This document shows, in pieces, positions 12,501 to 22,790 of a DNA stretch of 64,000 nucleotides. The DNA comes from Phyllostachys edulis (taxonomy: Eukaryota > Streptophyta > Magnoliopsida > Poales > Poaceae): positions 54,966,382 to 55,030,381 of the forward strand of contig CM070566.1 in NCBI GenBank assembly GCA_036346405.1, given 5' to 3'. A program made the translations under genes and the position numbers. Each line of letters starts with the position of its first letter. Within the stretch, counting starts at the first letter, position 1. The notes below the pieces were generated by a model. It searched no databases and was not told the DNA's origin. It saw nothing but the letters and a program-made list of their open reading frames with translations.

Positions 12501-13768
12501 TTTAAAAATGCACAACTAATTCACAAAAACTCCAAATGAGATGAACCCAGATGTTTTGAACCTGTAATAATATTCTCTATTTATCTGTATAATCCTTGTA
12601 TCCCCTACTACTCTATAAATTTTGACCAAATAATTAAATTACATGAACTAAGGCTTATTGGAACCTGGAATTCGAAATGCTATAACTTTCACATAATAAC
12701 TCCAAATAGAATAATTCTTTCACCTATTTTCATCTAAAATCATGCACTAGCCACCATAGAAAAATCATGCATTTTTTAGCAATTTGATTTTTAGGTATTT
12801 CTCGGTGTTTATTGATATCGTTAATTCTATAGATTCCGAGGCTATTGATATTGACTCGTACACTACTAAGAGTGAATAGCTAAACTACCAGCAAAGCAAG
12901 CATCATTTGAACTTTCTTTTGCATCATATTTGATCCCAGTTTTGGTTAAGCTAGTGCAATGATAATTACTTGCATGCTATTTTGATAATGTCGCTATTTT
13001 TGTGATGTGTAGAATAGTTATATCTGTTCATTGAGGTTAATCTTGAATTACTCTAGTAGCACATGGTTAAGATAGGAATGTGTGAATTATATTGTTTGAG
13101 TTTGTTTAGCCCTGCAAGTCTAGAAACAGTAGTTCGATTGTCGGGAATAACCCGACAATTTTGGGAAACACTCACTTTCTTATTCATTTTATTTCAGATC
13201 TTCGTATCTATTTTATGAGATCAATTTTTATCATTTTAAATGAGTTTTCGGGTCTGGACAAGTTCTTGCTAGTGAGGGTGCCTTCGTGCACGAGATTGGG
13301 TATGTGGATGTCTTGTCCGGACCATTAAGGACCGAACTTTGGTAACGTCGTTGATTCAAGTACACTCGTGCTACCACACGCGGGATATGGGTACTGTACG
13401 GTCAAGTAGGAGGAAGGTTTTATTGGGTGAAGTCTCATGGTGGTGTAAGGGTACTTGTGTTGATCATTTGTCTGTAAGAGCCGATGTAATTTTCTATAGT
13501 GTGCAAGTGAGCACCATTTTTTCATCATTTACACTACATCGGTATTTCCAATACAACATGTGAGCCCCATAGCAAGTGCTATCAGATGCTTGTACTAGGT
13601 ACGGAAACATCTCACATGGGGGACCTAACTCAATAGAATTTTCTTGCCAAAAATGACCGTATCTCGATTCTCCCTGGCCGGCATACCAAAGGAAGTGTGC
13701 ATTATTCCGGAGGCTTATGGGTTAATCGAGCTATGTGGGTAAAGTAGTACACCTCTGTAGAGATAAAA

Positions 13769-13780
13769 CTATTCGAATAG
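13769..13780 (+). repeat. Conserved LTR palindrome, copy in S1
   Basis: CTATTCGAATAG in the context gtacacctctgtagag upstream and ccgtgtccacggttatgg downstream, matching the S3 copy although the LTR bodies differ. Confidence 0.85.
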
Positions 13781-14730
13781 CCGTGTCCACGGTTATGGAC
13801 AACCGCTTGAGTTCGGGAGTTACTATCGTTAGACTTTGTGTTTAAATTGTTGGTAAACCCAGTATTCGGCATGAATGGGATGTTCATGCATTTTGTTGTA
13901 TCAAAGTGGACTGCCACTATGGTGTTTGTTTTATTCATTTGTTATTCAATTTATGACTTATTCACATGGTTTACTTCTACTTCAAATCTATTTTTAAAAT
14001 GGCAATTGATAAACTAGTATGTGTAGGTTGAAAATTGTTGCGTCTTTCGCAAAACTAAGACAATATGTGCCTTCCTTTGGAAAAACCTCTAGCATAACTA
14101 ATTTTTATTTGTGCAAGACTTGCGAGTATATTTTTACTCAACCCAAATGCTACAATTTCAGGTAAGGAAGACTTTGAGCCCAATGAGCTCGCTGGTGTCG
14201 ATTTAGGCGACACTGACGAGTAGTGCTATTATTTAACTCCCAGTCGGTTGCCGATGGGTTATGGGGCATACCATGCTGGACTTTTGGTTTATTTACATTG
14301 CTTTCGCTATCACTTTATGTTCTTATTTGAATTTGGCGATCGGCCATTTGTAATAGTTGTAGACTTGAGCTATTACGATGTATGTCTTTTGAACTATGAA
14401 TGTATGAATGTTGTATGGATGTGATCAATGCTATATGTGAGTTTGGGGCATGTTGGTCGCTGATCTTGGGAGCCAACATGATCTCATGCCCACTGTTTAT
14501 GAATTCCGATTTAACTCACTAATTGTAGTGCTTGGACTGGGAGAACCGATTATCATGTAGTGCTCGTAGAAGTGCAGCACGCATGATCGTCGAGGCTCTA
14601 GTTTTCGGTCAAGCCTCTTGCTTAGATGGAGTTAAGTTGGAATCCATTCACATGGGAGACCCAGTGTTATCTCCATAAGGCCGGGAATGCCTTGGTCTTA
14701 CAGAGATAACCCGGGGGTCCCCACACTATT

Positions 14731-15207
14731 GGGTGGAGAAGTGCAGAAGGGGAGTGGGAGCGTTTGGGGAAAGCGAATTGAATAGAGCTTCCGATGTAAC
14801 CGGACTATTATCCATTATTATATCACCCGCCACTAATGGCTTATCTTTCTTTACTTGATGGCAACCACAGTCATACCATATAGGTATACGGAAGGCAGTA
14901 GTAGTACCTTAGTAAATACTGAACCATTGTAACAATCAGGTGGCTTGTGCATTTGCACGATTAGATTTATAAACAATACTAATGTTTATGATTAAAAATA
15001 GTTATGTATGATACACAATTGTGATAGATGTAGTATGTATATTTAATTAATATACACTGGTATAATTTAGGTCCACCACAATAAGCGGTATAGATCTTCC
15101 TCTTTTTCTCTTGAATTACGAGAGAATTCATAGGTTTTCTTTTTTTTTTACAAATTAATGTGGGAATTTCTAAATCTGAAAGCACATGTGATGCCTTGAA
15201 TCCTACT
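14731..15207. other. Unassigned spacer between S1 and element E
   Basis: This moderately AT-rich stretch contains the resumed target of S1. I see no gene, no clear repeat family and no RNA. A short minus-strand open frame near 14979-15185 has no recognisable features. Confidence 0.5.
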
Positions 15208-15212
15208 GTTGT

Positions 15213-15461
15213 TGTAATACCCTGACCTACTCATAGTGCGACCCATGTGGCCCATGAGGAGTCATGTGGTGGGATTAGTCCCATATTGCTTGTTTAAAGT
15301 GAGTTGTAGTAGTATATAATGCATGTTGGGTCCAAACATAGCACCTCCAGGTTAATCCTTTTACACGAAGCGAGGATGAAAGTGTAAGTGGGGTGCTATG
15401 TGTGCACGGGTCCGCCCACGGTGTCTTTGGGCATTGGCGGATTTTGGGCCAGGGTGTTACA
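15213..15461 (+). mobile_element. Short Gypsy-type 5' LTR of chimeric element E
   Basis: The 249-bp unit starts TGTAATACCC and ends GGTGTTACA and is followed at once by a primer-binding site. The inside layout (a 'gtcccatattg'-like block, then the gcattggcgg and gggccagggtg block near the end) resembles the short LTRs of common grass Gypsy elements. It is much shorter than, and not alignable with, the 2.2-kb LTR at the 3' end of the same locus. Confidence 0.75.
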
Positions 15462-15463
15462 GT

Positions 15464-15475
15464 TGGTATCAGAGC
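15464..15475 (+). other. Primer-binding site, tRNA-iMet type
   Basis: TGGTATCAGAGC, complementary to the 3' end of plant initiator tRNA-Met, lies two bases after the LTR end. Confidence 0.85.
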
Positions 15476-18400
15476 GGGCTTTAGGTCCGTGGTGAATAGA
15501 TTAATTAAAATTTATTAATGTCTTATCAACTTAAAAATTTGACACACTGGTGCACAGTAGGATGGGAATGGACAAAGCATTGTATTTATGTTTCTGCTAT
15601 ATCGTATTGATGATTGCTGATATGAATTGAGTATGATTGCTCATTAATTAATTATATGATTATTATGTGTGGGAATAACCCATGTTGAGAGGTTGAGGTC
15701 GTGGTTGTGGCCCTAGGCTTTACCAGGCTACACCACCATTCGCGGTATAAGAATAGGGAAGTGGTTACCTCGGATATCATAGTACAGGTGTTGATAGTGA
15801 GTATCTTCAGAAGAGTTGTTCCCTTCCTTGAATTTGAATTTGGTCAACTCTTATCCAGTTGTGATTGATGAGTTTCTCTTGGGTTATTAGTTCATTGCGA
15901 TTGATGGGTTGCTTTGAAAAAGGTTGGTGTGTTTCCATTTCCTTAATTTGTCCCATAAAGCAATCATGTTTTCCCAACCGATGAGTTATTCTTGTAGCTG
16001 GTGAACTTGGTTGATTGTCAAGTTTGACCTTTATATTAGAGTTTTGTCTTTCTCATTGGAAAAGGTGACCCATTTATTCACTTGACGTTTTTGGTTAATG
16101 AAAGTTTCCTTTTGCAAGTCCTTTAGTACGTGGAGACTTTGACTCAATGTATCTCTCTTAGGTATTTTGAGTGTTGAAGATTAATGGTTGTCTTTTATGA
16201 AAGAAGATGTTAAACCCTTTAATGATGTTTTGTCATGGTTAAGTGAGAGGTTATAATCAAAGCAATTAATGGATATGATATGGATTATCAGGTTGGGTCT
16301 GCAGTGTGTGCATGATCGATCTTAACTAAGATCCTTGAAATGAAAGTTGATTAATTTGAAAGTGTCTTGTAGCAGTTCTTGATGAGTTGTGATTATGGGT
16401 ATGGCTAAACTTAATAAGAATTAATAGAGTTAATAAGAAGTGTGAAGCATTGATGAAATGGTTGATCATTAGAATTGTTTAGTTTGCTAAATTTGTTGAA
16501 TTATTTGGTCTTAATGGATTAATCTAACTGTGTAGGAAGAGAAATATAATGATGTGTTCGACTGTTGTCTTAGTAGATAATAATATATAATTTTTCTTTA
16601 ATTGGCTGTTGATGATCTTATTTTTGCTCGTGGGAATACAAATTAATAGAGAAAGGACCATCAATTCGTCCATGATTGAATAATCATCAATGGTTTATGA
16701 TAACCTCTAGAATGGAATTAGTGTGTACTAAATTAGAGTGAGCATTCTGAAAGGGTGAAGGGTTGAAATTTGAAAGTGATTTATTCACGTTTGTTTCATG
16801 AGGATATTTTGTGGCTGCATGCCCTTGATAAAAGAGGTTTGCTCCGATAGTGCAGTTGGTGTATTAGATATACTCTAGAATAGGTTGATTGCTGCAATCC
16901 TTTTGAGATAACCAAAAATATTGTGAAATAATCTACTGTGTTTCTTTTGGAAAGGTTTATGATGGGATTTAATAGGTGACCAGTGTTTGCATGATGGTGA
17001 AATTTTTGATGATAGGGTTTTAGTATATCCTTTTAAATTGTGTAGTAGGTTCCCTCTAAAATAGAATGGTTGTTGTAGTAAGGGTGTAAGAATTTGGTAC
17101 ACACTCAATTGAGGATGAGATGTAACATTTTGGTAAGCCTTTGGGGACTCTTTAAAGGAAGAGTTGTCGATAACGAACCTTGTTAAGAGTGAATTATTCT
17201 TGATGTTAGTAATAAGGTCTACAAGAGATTGTGATGCGTTGGAGTGGTAATGATTCTTCTAGAGAGAAAGTAGGTTGATTGCTTTTCGTCATACTGGTTA
17301 AATGAAATGTTTGGAGTTTTGCGTTTGTGATCTTTTGGGAGTTCGTGATTTATGTAGTAGGTGAAATTAGTTGAGCAATGTGACGTATGGGAAGGTTCCG
17401 TTTGGTTCCAAAGTGATTAATGTGATTTGGTTTTAAAAGCATTTCTTGTTTAGGTTGGCAAGTAATGTTATAATCAAAGAAAATTGCTTTCTTTATTAAC
17501 GGAAAATGTGTACCATAAGTATTTGAGGTTGGAGTTAAGAATTGTAATCTGCAACTTTCCTATTGTTACAGCTTAAGAGTTTCTTGGGTTTCCATAGCAA
17601 TGTTTTATTATGATTTATGGAGGTTTGAAAGTTCCTTCTTGTGGGACATGTGCCCTCATCCGCGGACTCGTATTTTGTTTTCCGAGATCATTAATATTTG
17701 ATTGTTTCTCTTGGTCTCGTGCTCACTCTGAGGAGCAACATTTTTCTTGTGCGTTGAAACTTTTATTTGTTTGTTTCTTCCTTTTGAGAAAGGAATTAAC
17801 CAACTTGTGTTACCAAAGTCTCATAAAGTGTATTATGGTGACCGGTTAGTGGTGGACAAGTATGTGATAGTGGTGAAATTTTGGGAACCAAGCTATTTGA
17901 AGAGCAGTAGACAGTGAATTGGTTTTGACCTATAACACTTGGAGAGAGTTCTATTTAAATGGAATGTTTGTCGATGAAATAAAATTAATTAGTATTACAA
18001 CTAGTGGAACCTATGGCGAATTATGATCCAATAAATTTTGTCCATGTTGGGATGTTGAGATTATCAAAAGTATGGACTCTTGATAAATTTATTAGAGTAT
18101 CGCAATTGGATACTCAGTAAGATTGTGTAGAAGAGTTATGATGGTGAAATTTAATGAGAGTAGCGGTGTGGAGAATTGTTGAGTTATTGTCAAGTATGAT
18201 TCGACCTCAGTGAGTAACCCTATGGGAGTTAGACTATTTCTAAGGATAACTTGGTCAAGAATTTATTTATTTATTGACGTTAGTGATTGAGTATGTTTGA
18301 ATCTTGTTCAATCAGTTAGGGCATTGCGAATGGGTATATTGTGGTTGTGTAACTGAATTGAATTGGTGTGGATTAGAGGAGGTCTAAGATTGGTGAAATA

Positions 18401-19270
18401 AATCGCCTTGGGGTAGTTACTTGATTAGTGAGGAATGTTGATATTAATAACTAAGGTTATTGTTGAGCTGTGTGAAATTTTAGTAAACGAATTTGAGTAT
18501 TTCCTATCAATTATACCAGAAATTCATGGTAGGAGACTTGGAGGTTGAATTTTGGCTTTGCATTTCATGCTAGGACCATGGAGACCCAATATTATGTGTA
18601 GTGGTAGATGAACAGAAGCGGATTTTGAATAGTGTGTTGATCTTTGATATAATACTTTGGGTAAAGTAAATGAGTATTTGTGCTAAGAATTTGAAGTAGA
18701 TTATCTTTAACAGAATGAGATGATGTGGTTGTGGGTGAAAAATCTCTATTGAGGTGTTGGAAACTATTTGTCAAAATAAGTCCTTTGGTATAGGAGTGTA
18801 CTAGAGAATTTTTTTGTGGATTAGTAGAGTCCCTCTAAATAAGTATGGTTGTTCTTTCGGTTTGAGAATCATTTTGGGATTGTCGGTTAAAAAGAAGGAG
18901 TTAGTGTGATAATTCTGGACACCCATGATTTGGGAAAGGGTTTATTTCTTAAAAGAACATCTGATAAAAGAATGTTCTCTCGAGTAGAGAAGTGCTCTAT
19001 TGGTTCTTGTTTGAGTTGGATTTTTATGATGGAGATCATGTACAATTTGAGTTGACTTATGTTGACAAGGTGGTTCTGTCCGGTTCAGGAAAATAAATGA
19101 AGTGTTTGATTTGAGCATTCGAGTGATTTCTTTTTGGCTTATGTGGAGTTTATTTGCAAACTGCCTAGATGGAATGTGAAAAGGTTTTCATGAGGAATCT
19201 TCGATTTTGGATTTGAGTGTTTTGGAGGAAAGTTGGAATTGCATTGTGAATCCTTTGTGTTTCAGTTGAA
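15476..19270 (+). pseudogene. Decayed internal region of element E, C-poor on the + strand
   Basis: This span should hold gag-pol, but no open frame longer than about 80 codons survives and I recognise no gag, protease or RT block with confidence. Composition is odd: many 60-base lines hold 1-6 C against 15-21 G on this strand. The small open frames here (for example near 16875, 17610 and 18592) have no features of genes. It may join two different elements, since the LTRs at its ends do not match. Confidence 0.6.
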
Positions 19271-19487
19271 ACTGATTATTAAAGTTTGATTAAAATAAGT
19301 TGTGTTGCACGTCCTTGCTTAACGGAGGTTCTCCTTGTTATGATGAAGAGGTCGACTAAGAGATGGAACAAGAGTTCCATATGTTACGTGCAAGTTATGT
19401 GGTTTGGTACCGAAGAGAAAGATAGCCCAAAGTATACATTGGTTGTTTCCGATAGTTGCAGGGAATTTTGGAAGATGTCGTATCGCT

Positions 19488-19790
19488 AGGACCGCCTTAG
19501 GGTCCATATGCGGAGTACGCAATGTCTGGTATGTTCTGGTGCTGAATGAGTACCTGGGTGATTCGGAGTTTTGAGGTTTCGTTAGAGCCGTTGATTAGCA
19601 AGTAAGACCTCACGTCCGAGTCTCGTCCGATATGTATACTGGAGAGGTCAGAACGAGCATTGAGGCATAAGACGTTGGTATCCGTCGAGGTGCCATGGTC
19701 GCATTAGTATGAGCAAGAATCGACATGGGAACTGGAGTCTCGCATGCGCGAGCAGTTTCTGAGTTTGTTCACAGCAGGTACGTGTTCTAC
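19488..19790 (+). pseudogene. Gypsy integrase C-terminal remnant
   Basis: Broken frames read in order: VRNVWYVLVLNEYLGD near 19515 (family pattern VHNVFHVSxLRKY), then RPICILERSERALRHK near 19630, then V-W-S-H and EQESTWELESRMREQF near 19705-19770. That is the usual Gypsy order of integrase C-terminus and terminal tail. An in-frame TAG after the W-S-H and several frame changes show it is dead. It runs straight into a polypurine tract and the 3' LTR. Confidence 0.8.
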
Positions 19791-19847
19791 CATTGTTAGA
19801 TTCTAATCGCAATTTTCTTTCACATAGATTCAGGGTCGAATCCTATT

Positions 19848-19860
19848 AAGGGGGGTAGAA
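19848..19860 (+). other. Polypurine tract of element E
   Basis: aaggggggtagaa lies directly before the LTR start TGTAATACTCC, marking plus-strand priming of the 3' LTR. Confidence 0.8.
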
Positions 19861-22058
19861 TGTAATACTCCGATTTATTCTAAGAAAGAAAGCGTTCAAA
19901 AGAGAAATTAGACATAAAAAAGGGGTTTCTCTGGTTCTTGACAACTTGGGCCTTAGGCCTTGGCCGAGGAGGCCCATGAGGGGCCGGCCACCAATAAAAG
20001 GAAGGGGAAAACCCTAGCCTATACTGTAGCTACATTAACGCCGCTGCTACAGTGTCCTGCTATGGTACATCTCCTCCCCCGCTGCCGGTGAAGAAGATCC
20101 TTGTTGCTACCGGCCAAGTGGAGGAAGAAGGAAGGCCACCCGGGTGATTGCCTGGCCAAGAAGAAGAAGAAGAGGAAGGGGAGAAGAGAGGGAGAGGGAG
20201 AGATCATGGCCCTAGTACGTGATCTTCAGCGTTCTTCAACGGTAAGATCTGATCCCCTTCCGATTAGCTGATTATTTGATTATTAAGTTTTATCGGTAAT
20301 TAGATCTGTTAGAGCAAAGAAGGTTGGCCGACGTTTTTGAGTAGCTTAACGGAAGAATCCATTCTGGACGTCTCCTATAGATTTGTAGGCGACGTCGATA
20401 CCTTTCCGTATAGTACTAGATCACATCATTTGGACGAACGGTTCAAAAGTTATGGATTTTGTAGTGCTGATGTCCTGCAAATCTGTCGGTATCCCGACAG
20501 TTTTTAGTAATCTGACTTAAGCGATTAGTTAAATGAAAAATTAGAGGATCTCACTATAACAAAAGATGTGGATAATTGGCTCAGATTTCCATAAATCTAA
20601 AGAACACAAACTTTGGATAATTATACTGAAAGACATGATAGTTTTAATATTACTGTCCAGAAACCTGATGCGAATTAGATGTCCTGTTAATTAGCTTGGT
20701 AGGGGTAGTATATGGCCGAATCTGGAAGGCTCACCAACTAGGTTTAGTTGGATATTTTGATAAGCTTTCTAGAAAGTCCAAGAACACCCCATTTGGACCT
20801 CTGTACTAAAAGATATGAATTTTTGATTATGACTGTCCACAGAGGGGACAGATCAACATTTAGGAGTTAGAGTTGGGATTGCGCTAGAGAGTTTAGCGAG
20901 TTCGTGTGTACTTATAGTTTTGTTATTGGTCCAGTATTGTTGTCTTAGAGTGTTTGCTAAATTAATTCAGGTGTGGGATTGGTTCCGGGGGCAGCACCCT
21001 CTTCCTGTTCTCCATTCTCGCAGGGTTGAGGCAAGTACTCTGATTGATAGAATGACTATGAATGTTTGATAGTGAGTGCTAGTATTTTGATATATATTAG
21101 CTATGCATAGTTGATAGTGTGATATGTATGATTAAAGATGGTGAATGCTTGAGATATATTTAAGTGTTATTCATGTATGATGCTGTTACTATACATATTA
21201 TTGAAAGATAGAGTATTTGTACATGTGCACATTGAGAGCATACTTGAGACTTGGTCACGTGGTGACCAAGTATGTATAATTGAGGTCCCCGTCATGTAGA
21301 TGACGGGCTTGTGGTCCCCACACCGTGGAGTGTGGGCATTGATTAGAGGTCCCCATCATGAAGATGATGGGCTGTGGTCTCTATACTTGTGGAGTATAGG
21401 CTCTTGGTCCCTGTGCTAGAGGGCACAGGCAAGGGTATATATCGACGGTTGTATACCTCGCATTACTGGTAAAATGCGAAAAGAGTAAAAGAGAAAAAGA
21501 TGCATTGCACATTTGCATTACATAAAACATGTGAGATGTTTTAGAGTAAAGCTTTGGTATTGGATGTTGATGCTATAACTGTGAGTTTAATGTTTTATTA
21601 TTGGTACTTGCTAAGTCTTTGGGCTCACTCTTGCTTTTGTTGTGCTTTTAGGTACTATTTGCAAGAACGACATGCATGGGAGGGAGTTGACTTGAGTTGG
21701 ATTCACACACTGCCACTCATCTTTAAAGTTGATTAAATTTTAGTTCGTACCTTAATAAATGAGCAAACTACTTAAGGATTGATTATGGTTATGCTTCATG
21801 CATTGGATTATTTGTAATAATGATGAGTAGCATATTTTGGATATCTTTGAATATGCTTTAGCTGATTAGCATGTTTTGAATGCTTATTGATGATACTTGA
21901 TGTTGGAATATTTAGTTATGATATATTTAACTGTTGGAACCTCCGTATAATTAGCTATACAAAGGAGGTTCTGCCGAAATTTGGTAAATTGTCTTAGTTT
22001 AGATTTGTTTAATGTTTTTTAGTAGCATTCCAGGCTCATGTTGGGCTGGGGTGTTACA
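19861..22058 (+). mobile_element. 3' LTR of element E (2.2 kb)
   Basis: It starts TGTAATACTCC after the polypurine tract and ends GGTGTTACA at 22058. A TATA-like aataaaagg lies near 19993, followed by a leader rich in ga/gga blocks. The array of small hairpins is at 21249-21480. The next five bases, GTTGT, equal the five bases before the short 5' LTR (15208-15212). Confidence 0.75.
21249..21480 (+). repeat. Array of about seven short hairpins with differing stems
   Basis: Successive stem-loops are CTTGGTCAC/GTGACCAAG (21250-21270), CCCGTCAT/ATGACGGG (21288-21307), CCCACAC/GTGTGGG (21317-21336), CCCATCAT/ATGATGGG (21352-21371), CTATACT/AGTATAG (21381-21399), CCTGTGC/GCACAGG (21410-21429) and TCGCATT/AATGCGA (about 21458-21480). 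The middle five start after a repeated ggtc or ggtccc at 29-35 bp steps. The frame is repeated while the stems differ and stay paired. Confidence 0.85.
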
Positions 22059-22149
22059 GTTGTCTATAGAGATATAGAATTTTTGGCGCAAATGTCACTG
22101 TTGCAGACAGTTTTTACGCATCTAACACCTCTCGCGACGAAATGACAAA
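22059..22149. other. Flank after element E
   Basis: It begins with GTTGT, a possible target duplicate, followed by gttgtctatagag-like sequence that could instead be a decayed primer-binding site. No gene is visible. Confidence 0.4.
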
Positions 22150-22360
22150 AATGGCGCCTCTACCGCACGGCCACCGTGCGGACACGTCGTCTGTGCGACA
22201 TGAGGCCTCTACTGCACGGCCACTATGCGGATCCGCCTCTGCCGTGCGGCCATCGTGCGGAATCGCCTCTACCACACGACCACCGTGCAGATTCGCCTCT
22301 ACCGCATGGCCACTGTGTGGATCCGCCTAGTCCGCACGGCCACCATGCGGATTCTCTCTC
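22150..22360 (+). repeat. ~32-bp tandem repeat, each unit with an inverted pair
   Basis: About six or seven units of the type gcctctaccgcacggccacc plus gtgcggattc. Each unit pairs ccgcacgg with ccgtgcgg in diverged form. The open frames over it (22142-22373) are repeat translations. Confidence 0.8.
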
Positions 22361-22790
22361 CCCTAGAATATAGTACTGTTTCTATGAATTTTTAAATATA
22401 GCAAATGAGCTCAAAATATTATGCAATGTTTTGTGGAGCCTCCCAATCTGATGTAATTGCTTGTGTATTTTTTCCATAATTTTATCTATTCTAAATTTTT
22501 TCTCTAAAATTTATTTAAGTATATTGTTTGTAGGAATTTTAAATATATAAAATGAGCACCAAAAAATTAGGTTTTTTTAAGGCTCCTTACATAGTGTACT
22601 TGATTGTGTAATTTTTCTAAAATTTTATATGTTTTGAAATTATCTCAAAAATTAAGAGAGTTTATGACTCAAAAATTAAGATTTTAGGTTTCGGAAATTA
22701 GGGTTTCATGGTTTCATGATTCCGGCAAAGATCGCAGTAGGGTCAGGAAACATTGATGAGGAAGGCACATGATCCAACGAAGACAAGAAG
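22361..22790. other. AT-rich stretch without a gene
   Basis: Homopolymer-rich AT sequence separates the tandem repeat from the truncated end of element F. Nothing recognisable. Confidence 0.5.

Larger units (their letters stand above)
837..14725 (+). mobile_element. Solo LTR S1 (Ty3/Gypsy type), outermost of three nested solo LTRs
   Basis: It starts TGTCACATCC at 837 and ends CCCCACA at 14725. The 5-bp sequence CTATT lies directly outside both ends (832-836 and 14726-14730), the signature of one integration. No primer-binding site, polypurine tract or gag-pol lies inside or next to it, so it is a solo LTR. Removing S2 leaves about 4.27 kb. The left part (837-1407) looks like U3. The right part (11024-14725) holds leader-like sequence, the 12-bp palindrome at 13769 and the gagta/tactc hairpin near 14124. 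The small open frames inside are not convincing genes. Confidence 0.82.

Noticed and set aside
13325..13563. Overlapping open frames near 13.4 kb
   Set aside because: They lie in the leader/R part of solo LTR S1, on both strands, and have no protein features.
16985..17030. Possible RT catalytic motif (FFDD followed by LVYP) in the decayed interior of E
   Set aside because: A few residues only, with no flanking RT blocks in any frame; likely chance in T/G-rich DNA.
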